This document shows, piece after piece, positions 17,588 to 26,973 of a stretch of 64,000 nt of DNA. Both the position numbers and the translations under genes were made by a program. Source of the DNA: Bacillus spizizenii TU-B-10 (GTDB lineage: Bacteria; Bacillota; Bacilli; Bacillales; Bacillaceae); contig NC_016047.1 in assembly GCF_000227465.1 (NCBI RefSeq), positions 945,001-1,009,000 of the forward strand. The letters run 5' to 3'. Numbering within the stretch: position 1 is the first letter of the stretch; each line of letters starts with the position of its first letter. The notes under the pieces are model-generated. The model saw only the letters and a program-made list of their open reading frames with translations. It did not search any database and was not told the origin of the DNA.

Positions 17588-19000
17588 ATGGGGGAACTGA
17601 ACAAATCGGCACGGCAGATTGTCGAAGCAGTCGGCGGTGCTGAAAATATTGCAGCGGCAACTCATTGTGTTACACGTTTGCGTTTTGCATTAATAGATGA
17701 AAGCAAGGTTGATCAAGAGGAACTTGATCAGATTGACGTTGTAAAGGGGTCGTTTTCGACAAACGGGCAGTTTCAGGTCGTGATCGGCCAGGGAACGGTC
17801 AACAAAGTGTACGCTGAACTGGTCAAGGAAACGGGGATTGGCGAGTCAACAAAGGATGAAGTGAAGAAGGCTTCAGAAAAAAATATGAATCCTTTGCAGC
17901 GTGCTGTGAAAACGCTTGCAGATATTTTTATTCCGATATTGCCTGCGATTGTCACGGCGGGTCTCTTGATGGGGATCAATAACATTTTAACGGCGCAGGG
18001 CATTTTCTTCAGTACAAAGTCGATTGTGCAGGTCTATCCGCAGTGGGCGGATCTCGCTAATATGATTAACCTGATTGCGGGCACGGCCTTTACGTTTCTG
18101 CCTGCGTTAATCGGCTGGTCTGCGGTCAAACGGTTCGGCGGCAATCCGCTCCTTGGCATTGTGCTTGGCGTTATGCTCGTGCATCCTGATTTGCTGAATG
18201 CGTGGGGATATGGCGCCGCAGAACAAAGCGGAAAGATCCCGGTATGGAATTTGTTCGGCCTTGAGGTGCAGAAAGTCGGCTATCAGGGACAGGTGCTCCC
18301 GATTTTGCTGGCATCCTATGTGCTGGCGAAGATTGAGGTGTTTTTAACAAAGCGTACACCTGAGGGCATACAGCTGCTCGTTGTTGCGCCGATTACGCTT
18401 CTCGTAACAGGTTTTGCTTCTTTTATCATTATCGGCCCGGTTACATTTGCGATCGGAAACGTGCTGACTTCAGGGCTTATCTCGGTGTTTGGCTCTTTTG
18501 CCGCACTGGGCGGTTTGTTATATGGCGGTTTCTACTCAGCGCTCGTCATTACCGGCATGCATCACACGTTTCTTGCAGTCGACCTGCAGCTCATCGGCTC
18601 AAAGCTTGGCGGCACATTTTTATGGCCGATGCTGGCGCTTTCTAATATCGCACAAGGTTCGGCTGCGCTGGCCATGATGTTTATCGTGAAAGATGAGAAA
18701 CAAAAAGGCCTTTCCCTCACATCAGGGATTTCTGCTTATCTCGGTATTACAGAGCCTGCCATCTTCGGAGTGAATCTGCGATACAGATTCCCGTTTATCA
18801 TTGCGATGGTCAGCTCCGGGCTGGCCGGAATGTATATTTCTTCTCAAGGTGTGCTGGCAAGCTCCGTCGGTGTCGGCGGCGTGCCGGGTATTTTCTCAAT
18901 CATGAGCCAGTACTGGGGCGCGTTTGCAATCGGGATGGCTATTGTATTGATCGTGCCGTTTGCCGGAACATACGCGTATGCAAGATTCAAACATAAATAA
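17588..19000 (+). CDS. treP: PTS trehalose-specific permease, EIIBC
   Basis: Takes up trehalose as trehalose 6-phosphate. The EIIB domain comes first, with the phospho-Cys in AATHCVTRLRFAL (near residue 27), followed by the EIIC membrane domain (about 110-465) with the family motif SAYLGITEPAIFGVNLRYRFPF. Domain order B-C is that of sucrose/trehalose-type permeases and the opposite of NagP and MalP in this window. No IIA domain is fused. The ATG at 17588 follows CGGAGGGG. First gene of treP-treA-treR. Confidence 0.96.
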   Translation: MGELNKSARQIVEAVGGAENIAAATHCVTRLRFALIDESKVDQEELDQIDVVKGSFSTNGQFQVVIGQGTVNKVYAELVKETGIGESTKDEVKKASEKNMNPLQRAVKTLADIFIPILPAIVTAGLLMGINNILTAQGIFFSTKSIVQVYPQWADLANMINLIAGTAFTFLPALIGWSAVKRFGGNPLLGIVLGVMLVHPDLLNAWGYGAAEQSGKIPVWNLFGLEVQKVGYQGQVLPILLASYVLAKIEVFLTKRTPEGIQLLVVAPITLLVTGFASFIIIGPVTFAIGNVLTSGLISVFGSFAALGGLLYGGFYSALVITGMHHTFLAVDLQLIGSKLGGTFLWPMLALSNIAQGSAALAMMFIVKDEKQKGLSLTSGISAYLGITEPAIFGVNLRYRFPFIIAMVSSGLAGMYISSQGVLASSVGVGGVPGIFSIMSQYWGAFAIGMAIVLIVPFAGTYAYARFKHK

Positions 19001-19073
19001 CTAATGGGGAGCGGGACGTGTTTTAGCGTTCCCTTTTCCCGTTTTTATTCTGAAAAATCGGTGGTGGAGACAG

Positions 19074-20762
19074 ATGAAAACAGAACTAACGCCATGGTGG
19101 AAAAAAGCTGTGGTCTATCAAATTTATCCGAAAAGCTTTAACGATACGACAGGAAACGGTGTCGGCGATCTGAACGGCATTATTGAAAAGCTTGATTACT
19201 TAAAAACACTTCAGGTGGATGTGCTTTGGCTGACACCGATTTATGACTCTCCGCAGCAGGATAATGGGTATGACATTCGTGATTATTACTCGATTTATCC
19301 TGAATACGGGACGATGGAGGATTTTGAGCGGTTATTGTCCGAAGCCCATAAAAGAGGCCTGAAAGTCGTCATGGATCTTGTCGTCAATCATACGTCAACA
19401 GAGCACAAATGGTTTCAAGAGGCGATTTCGTCAAAAGACAGCCCATACCGTGATTTTTATATATGGAAAAACCCGCAGGAAAACGGTTCTCTTCCGACGA
19501 ACTGGGAATCGAAATTCGGCGGCTCGGCATGGGAGCTTGACGAAGCATCGGGCCAATACTATTTGCATCTGTTTGATGTGACGCAGGCTGATTTGAATTG
19601 GGAAAATGAAGAGGTCAGAAAGCATGTCTATGATATGATGCATTTCTGGTTTGAAAAGGGAATAGATGGCTTCAGGCTTGATGTCATTAACCTGATTTCT
19701 AAAGACCAGCGCTTTCCGAATGCGGAAGACGGCGGTGACGGCCGTTCCTTTTACACTGACGGGCCGCGGGTGCATGAATTTCTGCATGAAATGAACGAAA
19801 AGGTGTTTTCACATTATGACAGTATGACGGTCGGTGAGATGTCTTCAACAACTGTAGATCATTGCATCCGGTATACAAATCCCAAAAATAAAGAACTTGA
19901 TATGACGTTCAGCTTCCATCATCTCAAGGTTGATTATCCAAACGGTGAAAAATGGGCTTTGGCGCCGTTTGACTTTTTGAAGCTGAAGGAGATCTTATCC
20001 GAGTGGCAGACGGGAATGCACGCTGGAGGGGGATGGAACGCTCTGTTCTGGTGCAATCACGATCAGCCGCGCGTTGTATCTAGATATGGAGATGACGGCG
20101 CGTACAGGGTGAAATCGGCGAAAATGCTCGCTACCGCCATTCATATGATGCAGGGCACGCCTTATATTTATCAGGGCGAGGAGCTGGGAATGACGAATCC
20201 GAAGTTTGCTGATATCAGCTCGTATCGGGATGTCGAATCACTGAACATGTATCACGCTTTTAAGGAAAAAGGAATGCCCGACCAAGAGATCACAGCAATT
20301 TTACAGGCGAAATCCCGCGACAACTCCAGAACGCCTGTCCAGTGGGATGATACGGAGAATGGCGGTTTTACAACGGGCACGCCATGGATACCGGTCGCCG
20401 GCAACTATCGGGAAATCAATGCTGAAGCGGCGTTGCAGGATCAGAACTCGGTGTTTTACCATTATCAAAAACTGATTCAGATTCGAAAAACATATGACAT
20501 TGTGACAGAGGGGACGTATGAATTAATCGCAAAGGATGATCCGAACGTTTTTGCGTATCTCAGACACGGCAGCAATGAAAAGCTGCTCGTGATCAATAAT
20601 TTCTATGGGACAGAGGCAGCCTTTACACTGCCGGATTCTATAGCGCCTGACGAGTGGAAGGCAGAGGTGCTGCTGGCGAACGATGATGTGAGGGAAGAGC
20701 TGCAGAACATGACGCTCCGTCCGTATGAGTCCATTGTTTATCGTTTAACGAAACCGTGTTAA
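19074..20762 (+). CDS. treA: Trehalose-6-phosphate hydrolase (phospho-alpha-(1,1)-glucosidase)
   Basis: Splits trehalose 6-phosphate to glucose and glucose 6-phosphate in the cytoplasm. It is a 562-residue GH13 enzyme: VVYQIYPKSFNDTTGNGVGDL at the N-terminus, DLVVNHTS, the nucleophile Asp in GFRLDVINLISK (near residue 200), the acid/base Glu in MTVGEMSSTT and FWCNHDQPRV for the third catalytic Asp. No secretion signal. It follows treP by 73 nt, with a GGTGGAG ribosome site; there is a weak inverted repeat (GGGGAGCGGGAC / GCGTTCCC) in the gap that might tune distal expression. Confidence 0.96.
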   Translation: MKTELTPWWKKAVVYQIYPKSFNDTTGNGVGDLNGIIEKLDYLKTLQVDVLWLTPIYDSPQQDNGYDIRDYYSIYPEYGTMEDFERLLSEAHKRGLKVVMDLVVNHTSTEHKWFQEAISSKDSPYRDFYIWKNPQENGSLPTNWESKFGGSAWELDEASGQYYLHLFDVTQADLNWENEEVRKHVYDMMHFWFEKGIDGFRLDVINLISKDQRFPNAEDGGDGRSFYTDGPRVHEFLHEMNEKVFSHYDSMTVGEMSSTTVDHCIRYTNPKNKELDMTFSFHHLKVDYPNGEKWALAPFDFLKLKEILSEWQTGMHAGGGWNALFWCNHDQPRVVSRYGDDGAYRVKSAKMLATAIHMMQGTPYIYQGEELGMTNPKFADISSYRDVESLNMYHAFKEKGMPDQEITAILQAKSRDNSRTPVQWDDTENGGFTTGTPWIPVAGNYREINAEAALQDQNSVFYHYQKLIQIRKTYDIVTEGTYELIAKDDPNVFAYLRHGSNEKLLVINNFYGTEAAFTLPDSIAPDEWKAEVLLANDDVREELQNMTLRPYESIVYRLTKPC

Positions 20763-20782
20763 ACTAAGCTGGGTGGTCCATA

Positions 20783-21499
20783 ATGAAGGTGAATAAATTC
20801 ATCACAATCTATAAAGACATCGCGCAGCAAATTGAAGGCGGCCGATGGAAAGCGGAAGAGATTCTTCCGTCTGAACATGAGTTGACCGCACAGTATGATA
20901 CATCAAGAGAAACGGTCCGAAAGGCGCTTCACATGCTTGCGCAAAACGGCTATATTCAGAAAATCAGAGGGAAGGGCTCTATCGTTCTCAACCGTGAAAA
21001 AATGCAGTTTCCCGTCTCAGGCCTTGTCAGTTTCAAGGAGCTCGCACAAACGCTTGGCAAAGAAACGAAAACAACTGTACACAAATTCGGGCTGGAGCCT
21101 CCGTCAGAGCTGATCCAAAAACAGCTCCGGGCCAATCCGGATGACGACATTTGGGAAGTCATCAGGTCTAGAAAGATTGACGGGGAACATGTAATTTTGG
21201 ACAAGGATTACTTTTTCAGAAAGCATGTGCCTCACCTGACGAAAGAAATTTGTGAAAACTCAATATATGAATATATTGAAGGAGAGCTGGGTCTTTCGAT
21301 CAGTTATGCCCAAAAAGAAATTGTTGCCGAGCCATGTACGGATGAGGACAGGGAGTTGCTCGATTTACGCGGCTATGACCATATGGTCGTGGTGAGAAAC
21401 TACGTCTTTTTGGAGGATACGAGTCTGTTTCAATATACGGAAAGCAGACACCGTCTCGACAAATTCCGATTTGTTGATTTTGCGCGGCGGGGAAAATGA
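20783..21499 (+). CDS. treR: Trehalose operon repressor, GntR/HutC family
   Basis: A 238-residue repressor. The N-terminal winged helix-turn-helix (residues about 1-70, EEILPSEHELTAQYDTSRETVRKAL) is of the GntR class, and the C-terminal UTRA domain (about 90-232) binds trehalose 6-phosphate, which relieves repression. It is the third gene of the operon and should act on the two TGTATATACA operators in front of treP. 20 nt separate it from treA; the operon ends at a terminator just beyond. Confidence 0.96.
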   Translation: MKVNKFITIYKDIAQQIEGGRWKAEEILPSEHELTAQYDTSRETVRKALHMLAQNGYIQKIRGKGSIVLNREKMQFPVSGLVSFKELAQTLGKETKTTVHKFGLEPPSELIQKQLRANPDDDIWEVIRSRKIDGEHVILDKDYFFRKHVPHLTKEICENSIYEYIEGELGLSISYAQKEIVAEPCTDEDRELLDLRGYDHMVVVRNYVFLEDTSLFQYTESRHRLDKFRFVDFARRGK

Positions 21500-21502
21500 G
21501 AA

Positions 21503-21534
21503 AGGCGCCTGCCTGCGGCAGCGCGCTTTTTTTG
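21503..21534 (+). terminator. Terminator of the tre operon
   Basis: GCGCCTGCC / GGCAGCGCGC with a small bulge and a 3-nt loop, then seven Ts. Confidence 0.8.
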
Positions 21535-21563
21535 TTGGTATCAAAATTGATACTATCCAACAA
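21532..21563 (+). promoter_or_regulatory. Palindromic operator candidate upstream of hypO
   Basis: TATCAAAATTGATA (21539-21552) is a perfect 14-bp palindrome, flanked by the outer inverted repeat TTGTTGG / CCAACAA. A -10-like TACAAT is at 21598-21603. In B. subtilis the MarR/DUF24-type regulator HypR activates hypO from an inverted repeat in this position, so this is the likely HypR site; that assignment is inferred. Confidence 0.55.
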
Positions 21564-21638
21564 AAATGTGCGTACTTTTACTTTTTATGATAATGGCTAC
21601 AATAGAGATGAGAGTAACCATAAGGAGAGGTGTTTAAC

Positions 21639-22304
21639 ATGGCAGATATAAAGAAACAAATTCTCGATGCATACAATTTCAGACATGCGACAAAGGAATT
21701 TGACCCGAATAAAAAAGTATCAGACAGCGATTTTGAATTTATTTTAGAGACAGGAAGACTGTCTCCGAGTTCCCTTGGCCTTGAGCCTTGGAAATTTGTT
21801 GTCGTCCAAAATCCGGAATTTCGCGAGAAACTTCGCGAATACACATGGGGCGCGCAAAAACAGCTGCCAACAGCAAGCCATTTCGTTCTGATTCTTGCAC
21901 GTACAGCGAAGGATATCAAATACGATGCGGACTACATCAAACGTCATTTAAAAGAAGTGAAACAAATGCCTCAGGACGTGTACGAAGGCTACCTCAGCAA
22001 AACGGAAGAGTTCCAGAAAAACGATTTGCATTTGCTTGAAAGTGACAGAACATTGTTTGACTGGGCATCAAAACAAACCTATATTGCACTTGGCAACATG
22101 ATGACGGCCGCTGCGCAAATAGGCGTTGATTCCTGCCCTGTAGAAGGCTTCCAGTATGATCACATTCACCGCATTCTTGAAGAAGAAGGCCTTCTGGAAA
22201 ATGGAAGCTTCGACATTTCTGTGATGGTGGCATTCGGCTACCGTGTACGAGATCCTCGTCCGAAAACAAGATCTGCTGTTGAAGATGTTGTGAAGTGGGT
22301 CTAA
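21639..22304 (+). CDS. hypO: NAD(P)H-dependent flavin nitroreductase
   Basis: A 221-residue member of the nitroreductase fold (FMN-binding, homodimeric), with the family features FRHATKEFDPNKKVS, ETGRLSPSSLGLEPWKFVVV (FMN phosphate region) and NMMTAAAQIGVDSCPVEGF. It reduces nitroaromatic or quinone compounds. It is YfkO of B. subtilis, renamed HypO because HypR induces it under hypochlorite and disulfide stress. The ATG at 21639 is set by AAGGAGAGG upstream; an in-frame codon 3 positions earlier is not well spaced. It stands alone with a promoter and a bidirectional terminator. Confidence 0.93.
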   Translation: MADIKKQILDAYNFRHATKEFDPNKKVSDSDFEFILETGRLSPSSLGLEPWKFVVVQNPEFREKLREYTWGAQKQLPTASHFVLILARTAKDIKYDADYIKRHLKEVKQMPQDVYEGYLSKTEEFQKNDLHLLESDRTLFDWASKQTYIALGNMMTAAAQIGVDSCPVEGFQYDHIHRILEEEGLLENGSFDISVMVAFGYRVRDPRPKTRSAVEDVVKWV

Positions 22305-22310
22305 ATAAAG

Positions 22311-22342
22311 AAAGCTGCTCGCTTAACGAGCAGCTCTTTTTT
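22311..22342. terminator. Bidirectional terminator between hypO and yfkN
   Basis: AGCTGCTCG / CGAGCAGCT with a 5-nt loop, an A run before and T run after. Confidence 0.9.
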
Positions 22343-25300
22343 TATGCCTGATTCGCTCTATTCTGTTTTCTTCTCTGATGCAAGTACATTGCCGTTCCGA
22401 GCGCGCTGATCAGAAATCCGGCCAAGAGGATCGAGTACATAGATGTGGCTGTGTCCGGAAGCAGGCCGCCAGCGGGACTGTCCGTTCCTGATCCGCCTGA
22501 CCCGTTTCCTCCAGAGCCATTTGTCGGTTCAGTGCCGGGAGGTGTATCATTTCCTCCGTTCCCGTCAGTCGGCTGTTTTCCGCCTGGTTTATCGGAGCCT
22601 TCGCCATTGCTGCCGTCATCACCGCCGGTCGGCTGATCAGACGGGAATGCCGGCGGTTTGTTGTTCTCACCGGAATTTAAGATCGTGTATTCGCTGAAGT
22701 GGTTTGTATATCCTGTCACGATATCATCGTCAACTGATCCGTTTTCTGTCTTTGTGAAAGCTTTCTTTTTCCGGTCGACGTGGTAAATGGCAGGATTATG
22801 AGCTTCTTCAATATCAAACATGCGAAGCGAAAGCTGTACGGGCTCCTTGAATGATTTCACTTCTTTTCCTTTTTGCTTCACTGTAAAATCATATACATCT
22901 CCGATAGACACGTCCAATTCACCGGTAGATTTGATTCCAATTACAGTGTCCGCGGTTTTGATGTTCGCCATTGGAAGCTTCATGCTGTACCAGTAGTTGA
23001 ACACCGTCAATGAAGGATCTGACTCTCTTTCTTTCAAAAGTTTGACCTGATCTTCTTTTACTTTAAGATTGATAGGCTTCTCTTGAGATCCTTCATATGT
23101 TTCATAATAGACAAACGGCGTGTTGGCATTTTTAGCATAAATCGCAAATTTGTCTTCATCGAGAGTCCAGCTGCCATCCTTCTGCTTTGTCGGCAGGAAT
23201 ACTTCTTTGATGCGTCCTTCGATTTTAGGAGAGACCTTGTTTCCTAGTTTTTTCAGCTGTTCGGTGAAAATCTCGTAATCCACGTAGCCAAGGTCTTCAC
23301 CATGGGATGCTTCCGTAAAGACAGAATATCCGTCTCCTCCGGCGCCGACAAAATTATTTGTTGCCACGCGGTAGGTATTGTCAGGATCAAGATTAACTGT
23401 TTTTCCGTCACGCGATTCCAATTTGACTTCAAGAACACGGTGTCCAGGTTCCTTGTTTAATGTAAACGTATACTGGATTCCGGCCACCTGAGGGAAGGCG
23501 CCGCCTCCGTTTTCCACATTGCTTAAGCCTTGTTCAAGGGCTTCTTTGATTTGTTTTCCGGTCAAATCGGCCACGTAAAGCGTGTTGCCGAACGGCATCA
23601 CGTTCAGCACCTCGCCGAGTGTGATGTCGCCTTTGTCAATGCCGGCTCTGATGCCGCCGCCATTTGTTATCGCTATTCTGGCGCCGGCTGCTTCTTTCGC
23701 TTTTGCCAGCATGCCGTCTGCAATGAAGTTTCCGAGATTGGTTTCCTTCGTGCGCACATGCTCGCGCTGGCCGTCAAGCGCGACATCCGTGTATCCTACT
23801 TTTTCATTTTTCACGTCCTCTAATTCAGTTTTGAACTGATCGAGCTCTTTTTTGGCTTTTGCGTTTTCTTCTGTATGTTCATCAATTGGCAGCACGCTTA
23901 GATTTGATTTGTCTGTTTGCACCACGCCGTTTTCATCAAACACGACATCGACACGTCCCAAGTATTGTCCGTATTCTTTTGCCTGCGCCACAATCGTCGG
24001 TTCTTCGTTGTCCACGACCTCCATTTTGTCAACGAGGGTATGGGTGTGTCCACCGATGATCAAGTCAATGCCTTTCACTTTTTTGGCCAGCTCAAGATCA
24101 CGGTTATGCCCGATATGGGTTAAAGCAATGATTTTGTTTACTTTTTCTTCTTCCTGAATCGCTTTGACGGTGTTTTGTGCTGTTTCAAAGGCATCATTGA
24201 AAACGATGCTTTTGCCCGGGCTTGATGTGGTGGCTGTATCTTCCGTTGTCAGTCCGAATACGGCGACTTTCTCACCGTCAACATCTAACAGAATGTAAGG
24301 GTGGATGCCGGGCTCTTTCTTTTCACCTGCCGTAAAGGTTTGCGGCTTTTTGACATATGATGTCAGCTTAGGCTCATTTGACACATCTACATTTGCGCTG
24401 ACGAACGGAAATTCAGGTGCTTCAAAGTGATAGCGGTTCGCCGGGTCGACGGTTGTGCTGTTTCCGCTGAGAAAATCAGAAAGCACTGTCGGTCCTTTAT
24501 CAAACTCGTGGTTTCCGAAGGTCATGGCGTCATAGCCCATCATGTTCATCAATTTCAAATCAGCTAAACCGTTCCATTTTGTGAAATACAAGTCGCCGGA
24601 AAATACATCTCCCGCATCAAGGAGAATGTTGTGGTCTGTTTCGCTTCGCACTTCGTTGATTTTCGTCATTCGTCTCGCCGCGTCATCGAGGTGAGCGTGC
24701 GTATCATTGGTGTGCATCACAGTCAGATCCCACAGTCCGTCTTTTGGAGGATCAGGATTTGAATCATCATCGAATTGCAGCTTGTACACACCATAGCCAC
24801 TATTTTCAGACTCGCCTACATAAGCGACATCATCCGCTTTATCGGCAAACGGCTTAGCCAAAAGCGAGGATTCAAACGTCACATTCGTTCCGGAAACAGG
24901 CGCGATTGACCAGTTGTTGTCCGCTTTTGGATTGACTGTTTTTTGTTCGATAATGTAATCCATCAGCACCTGTCTGTTTTCAACTGCGGAGCCATGGACA
25001 ATCTTATCACTCGTCAGGTGAGGGAAACCGCCGCCTCCGGACGCGCGATAATTATTTGTGACAACGAGAAATTCCTGATTCGGGCTGATTGCTTTGCCTT
25101 CATAGGAAAGGTTGATGATCCGGGATGAGTCCGCGTTGATCACTTTTCCGTTCTCATCGTACTTCGCCGGTTTTGTGACATCGACCTGATATGTGACACC
25201 GTCAATCACATCAAAATTATAGGAGCGGAAATTGTCATTCAGCAAGGCTTGATCGCCACCTTTTGACGGGTCAATTTGATTGAATTGGCCTGCTGACATC

Positions 25301-26730
25301 TCCAGCCAGTCCTTGACTTCGCTGCCTGTCAGCTTGACGATCTGAACAGTATTATCGTACAGATACAAGTCACCGACGTTTTTAATGGCAAGATCTCCAG
25401 CCGGAATATTCGTATAGTAATTGGCCCCGTTTCTTCCGCCTGCTTTAAACGGCGCTCCAGCGGACAAAATTGGGAGGTCCTTATACTTGGTATCCTTCAT
25501 TTCCTTTTCGGCATACCATTTTTGCGCGTCGGTCACAACCTGAATGGAAGGGTCATCTTTGACCTGTGCAAAGAAGCTGTTAATATCTGCTTCTGTTTTG
25601 CCGACTGGTTTTCTGACATATTCCAGTGTGTTTTGGTGTGTTTGCTGAATGGTGTTTGTGACCGTTTCATTTCGGGATGTGACACTGCCGGCAATGGATT
25701 CAATACTGCCTTTGGAATCTGCCACCTTCCATGAGCCGTCCGTCTTTTCGAGTTTGAGGTCAATCACGCCTAAGTATTTGCCCCAGCTGCTTGGCATGAC
25801 GACAGGAATGCCGTTAATCGTTCCGTTTTCAACATCGAATTGAGAAACACCCGCATACTCTGCGGAAGGGAAAAGTCCGTGCTGATGGCCCGAGATAATC
25901 GCGTCAATGCCTTTCGTTTTGGTGGCTAGGTCAAATACAGCGTTTTCCGCGCCTGGCGATTGCGCTTGCTTTTCAATACCGCTGTGGGCGAGGGCGATAA
26001 TGACATCTGCGCCTTTCGCCTTCATTTTAGGGATCGTTTCATTGGCGGATTCTACGATATCCTGCACTTGCACCTGACCTTCGAGATGCTTTTTGTCCCA
26101 CGTCATAATTTGCGGCGGGACAAAGCCTATGTAGCCGACTTTTACTATCTGCTCATTGCCGTTTTCGTCAGTGACGGCTTTTTCTTTAATGACATACGGC
26201 GTATAACGGTTTTCACCGCTTGTTGTTTTGACGTTGGCATTTACAATCGGGAAATCGGCCCCTTTGATCGTGCCGTCGAGAAAGTCGAGCCCGTAATTGA
26301 ATTCATGATTCCCCAATGTGCCGGCGTCGTATTTCAGCGCATTCATGACACTGATGATCGGATGGGGTTTCGCGCCGGAGATAATGTCGTCTTTTTCATA
26401 TTTCACCGCGTATTCGCCCAGCGGATTCCCTTGAATCAAGTCGCCGTTATCGACGAGCAGGGTGTTTGGGTTTTGCTCGCGGTGCTTTTGGATCAGCTGT
26501 GCCGTTCTTGCCAGCCCGAAATCCGTCGTTTCTTTGTCGCTGTAGTAATCGTAATCCATCATGTTGGCATGAATATCAGTCGTGGCCAAAATACTCAGTT
26601 GTACCTGAGGAGCCGCGCTTTCTTCTGCATGAATGGGTGGTGTTGGGAGGATTAGGCTAAGTATCATAATTGGGGGCAAAAGAATACGGAGAATGTTACC
26701 GACGTGTGTTCGTCTTTTCTGTATTCTCAC
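22342..26730 (-). CDS. yfkN: Trifunctional cell-wall-linked nucleotide phosphoesterase (2',3'-cNMP phosphodiesterase / 3'- and 5'-nucleotidase)
   Basis: A 1462-residue surface enzyme that releases phosphate and nucleosides from extracellular nucleotides. After a signal peptide (ending PIHAEES) come two complete CpdB/UshA-type units: metallophosphoesterase plus 5'-nucleotidase C domain at about 40-620 (LATTDIHANM, LGNHEFNYG, SGHQHG) and about 660-1210 (MHTNDTHAH, GNHEFDKG, GGHTHT, NGGGIRAG). A Gly/Pro/Asn-rich wall-spanning stretch, the sorting signal LPDTA, a hydrophobic helix and a basic tail follow; this motif fits the sortase YhcS. The GTG at 26730 with GGTGGAG 5 nt upstream is the likely start. 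The 26749-26973 gap is AT-rich with no gene. Confidence 0.95.
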   Translation of the reverse strand: MRIQKRRTHVGNILRILLPPIMILSLILPTPPIHAEESAAPQVQLSILATTDIHANMMDYDYYSDKETTDFGLARTAQLIQKHREQNPNTLLVDNGDLIQGNPLGEYAVKYEKDDIISGAKPHPIISVMNALKYDAGTLGNHEFNYGLDFLDGTIKGADFPIVNANVKTTSGENRYTPYVIKEKAVTDENGNEQIVKVGYIGFVPPQIMTWDKKHLEGQVQVQDIVESANETIPKMKAKGADVIIALAHSGIEKQAQSPGAENAVFDLATKTKGIDAIISGHQHGLFPSAEYAGVSQFDVENGTINGIPVVMPSSWGKYLGVIDLKLEKTDGSWKVADSKGSIESIAGSVTSRNETVTNTIQQTHQNTLEYVRKPVGKTEADINSFFAQVKDDPSIQVVTDAQKWYAEKEMKDTKYKDLPILSAGAPFKAGGRNGANYYTNIPAGDLAIKNVGDLYLYDNTVQIVKLTGSEVKDWLEMSAGQFNQIDPSKGGDQALLNDNFRSYNFDVIDGVTYQVDVTKPAKYDENGKVINADSSRIINLSYEGKAISPNQEFLVVTNNYRASGGGGFPHLTSDKIVHGSAVENRQVLMDYIIEQKTVNPKADNNWSIAPVSGTNVTFESSLLAKPFADKADDVAYVGESENSGYGVYKLQFDDDSNPDPPKDGLWDLTVMHTNDTHAHLDDAARRMTKINEVRSETDHNILLDAGDVFSGDLYFTKWNGLADLKLMNMMGYDAMTFGNHEFDKGPTVLSDFLSGNSTTVDPANRYHFEAPEFPFVSANVDVSNEPKLTSYVKKPQTFTAGEKKEPGIHPYILLDVDGEKVAVFGLTTEDTATTSSPGKSIVFNDAFETAQNTVKAIQEEEKVNKIIALTHIGHNRDLELAKKVKGIDLIIGGHTHTLVDKMEVVDNEEPTIVAQAKEYGQYLGRVDVVFDENGVVQTDKSNLSVLPIDEHTEENAKAKKELDQFKTELEDVKNEKVGYTDVALDGQREHVRTKETNLGNFIADGMLAKAKEAAGARIAITNGGGIRAGIDKGDITLGEVLNVMPFGNTLYVADLTGKQIKEALEQGLSNVENGGGAFPQVAGIQYTFTLNKEPGHRVLEVKLESRDGKTVNLDPDNTYRVATNNFVGAGGDGYSVFTEASHGEDLGYVDYEIFTEQLKKLGNKVSPKIEGRIKEVFLPTKQKDGSWTLDEDKFAIYAKNANTPFVYYETYEGSQEKPINLKVKEDQVKLLKERESDPSLTVFNYWYSMKLPMANIKTADTVIGIKSTGELDVSIGDVYDFTVKQKGKEVKSFKEPVQLSLRMFDIEEAHNPAIYHVDRKKKAFTKTENGSVDDDIVTGYTNHFSEYTILNSGENNKPPAFPSDQPTGGDDGSNGEGSDKPGGKQPTDGNGGNDTPPGTEPTNGSGGNGSGGSGTDSPAGGLLPDTATSMYSILLAGFLISALGTAMYLHQRRKQNRANQA

Positions 26731-26907
26731 CGGTTCTCCACCTTTCAACGAAATTTGTGTTACAGCTCCTATTGTAAGAATATTTTGTAACTATTTGTAG
26801 GTGTTTCTTTATGATTATTGTAAAAGGGAGAAAAATGAGTATTATGTAGCAGCATCAAACGACAAATGCTGGGTATTTATGCTTATCGTTTGTCAGATTC
26901 GCGGAAT

Positions 26908-26932
26908 GTTTATTTTAGTGTGGCTGGGGTAG
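26908..26932 (+). promoter_or_regulatory. Sigma-B-type promoter of yfkM
   Basis: GTTTAT, a 13-nt spacer and GGGTAG fit the general-stress sigma-B consensus (GTTT-N12-15-GGGWAW), 42 nt before the yfkM start. YfkM is a known general stress protein. Confidence 0.7.
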
Positions 26933-26973
26933 AGTGTTTTATGTAGGCATATTAAAGCGGGAGGTAATGATTC

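Noticed and set aside
25960-26655. 231-codon plus-strand ORF
   Set aside because: It lies wholly antisense inside the strongly supported yfkN signal and phosphoesterase domain, has no ribosome site and reads like a frame shadow.
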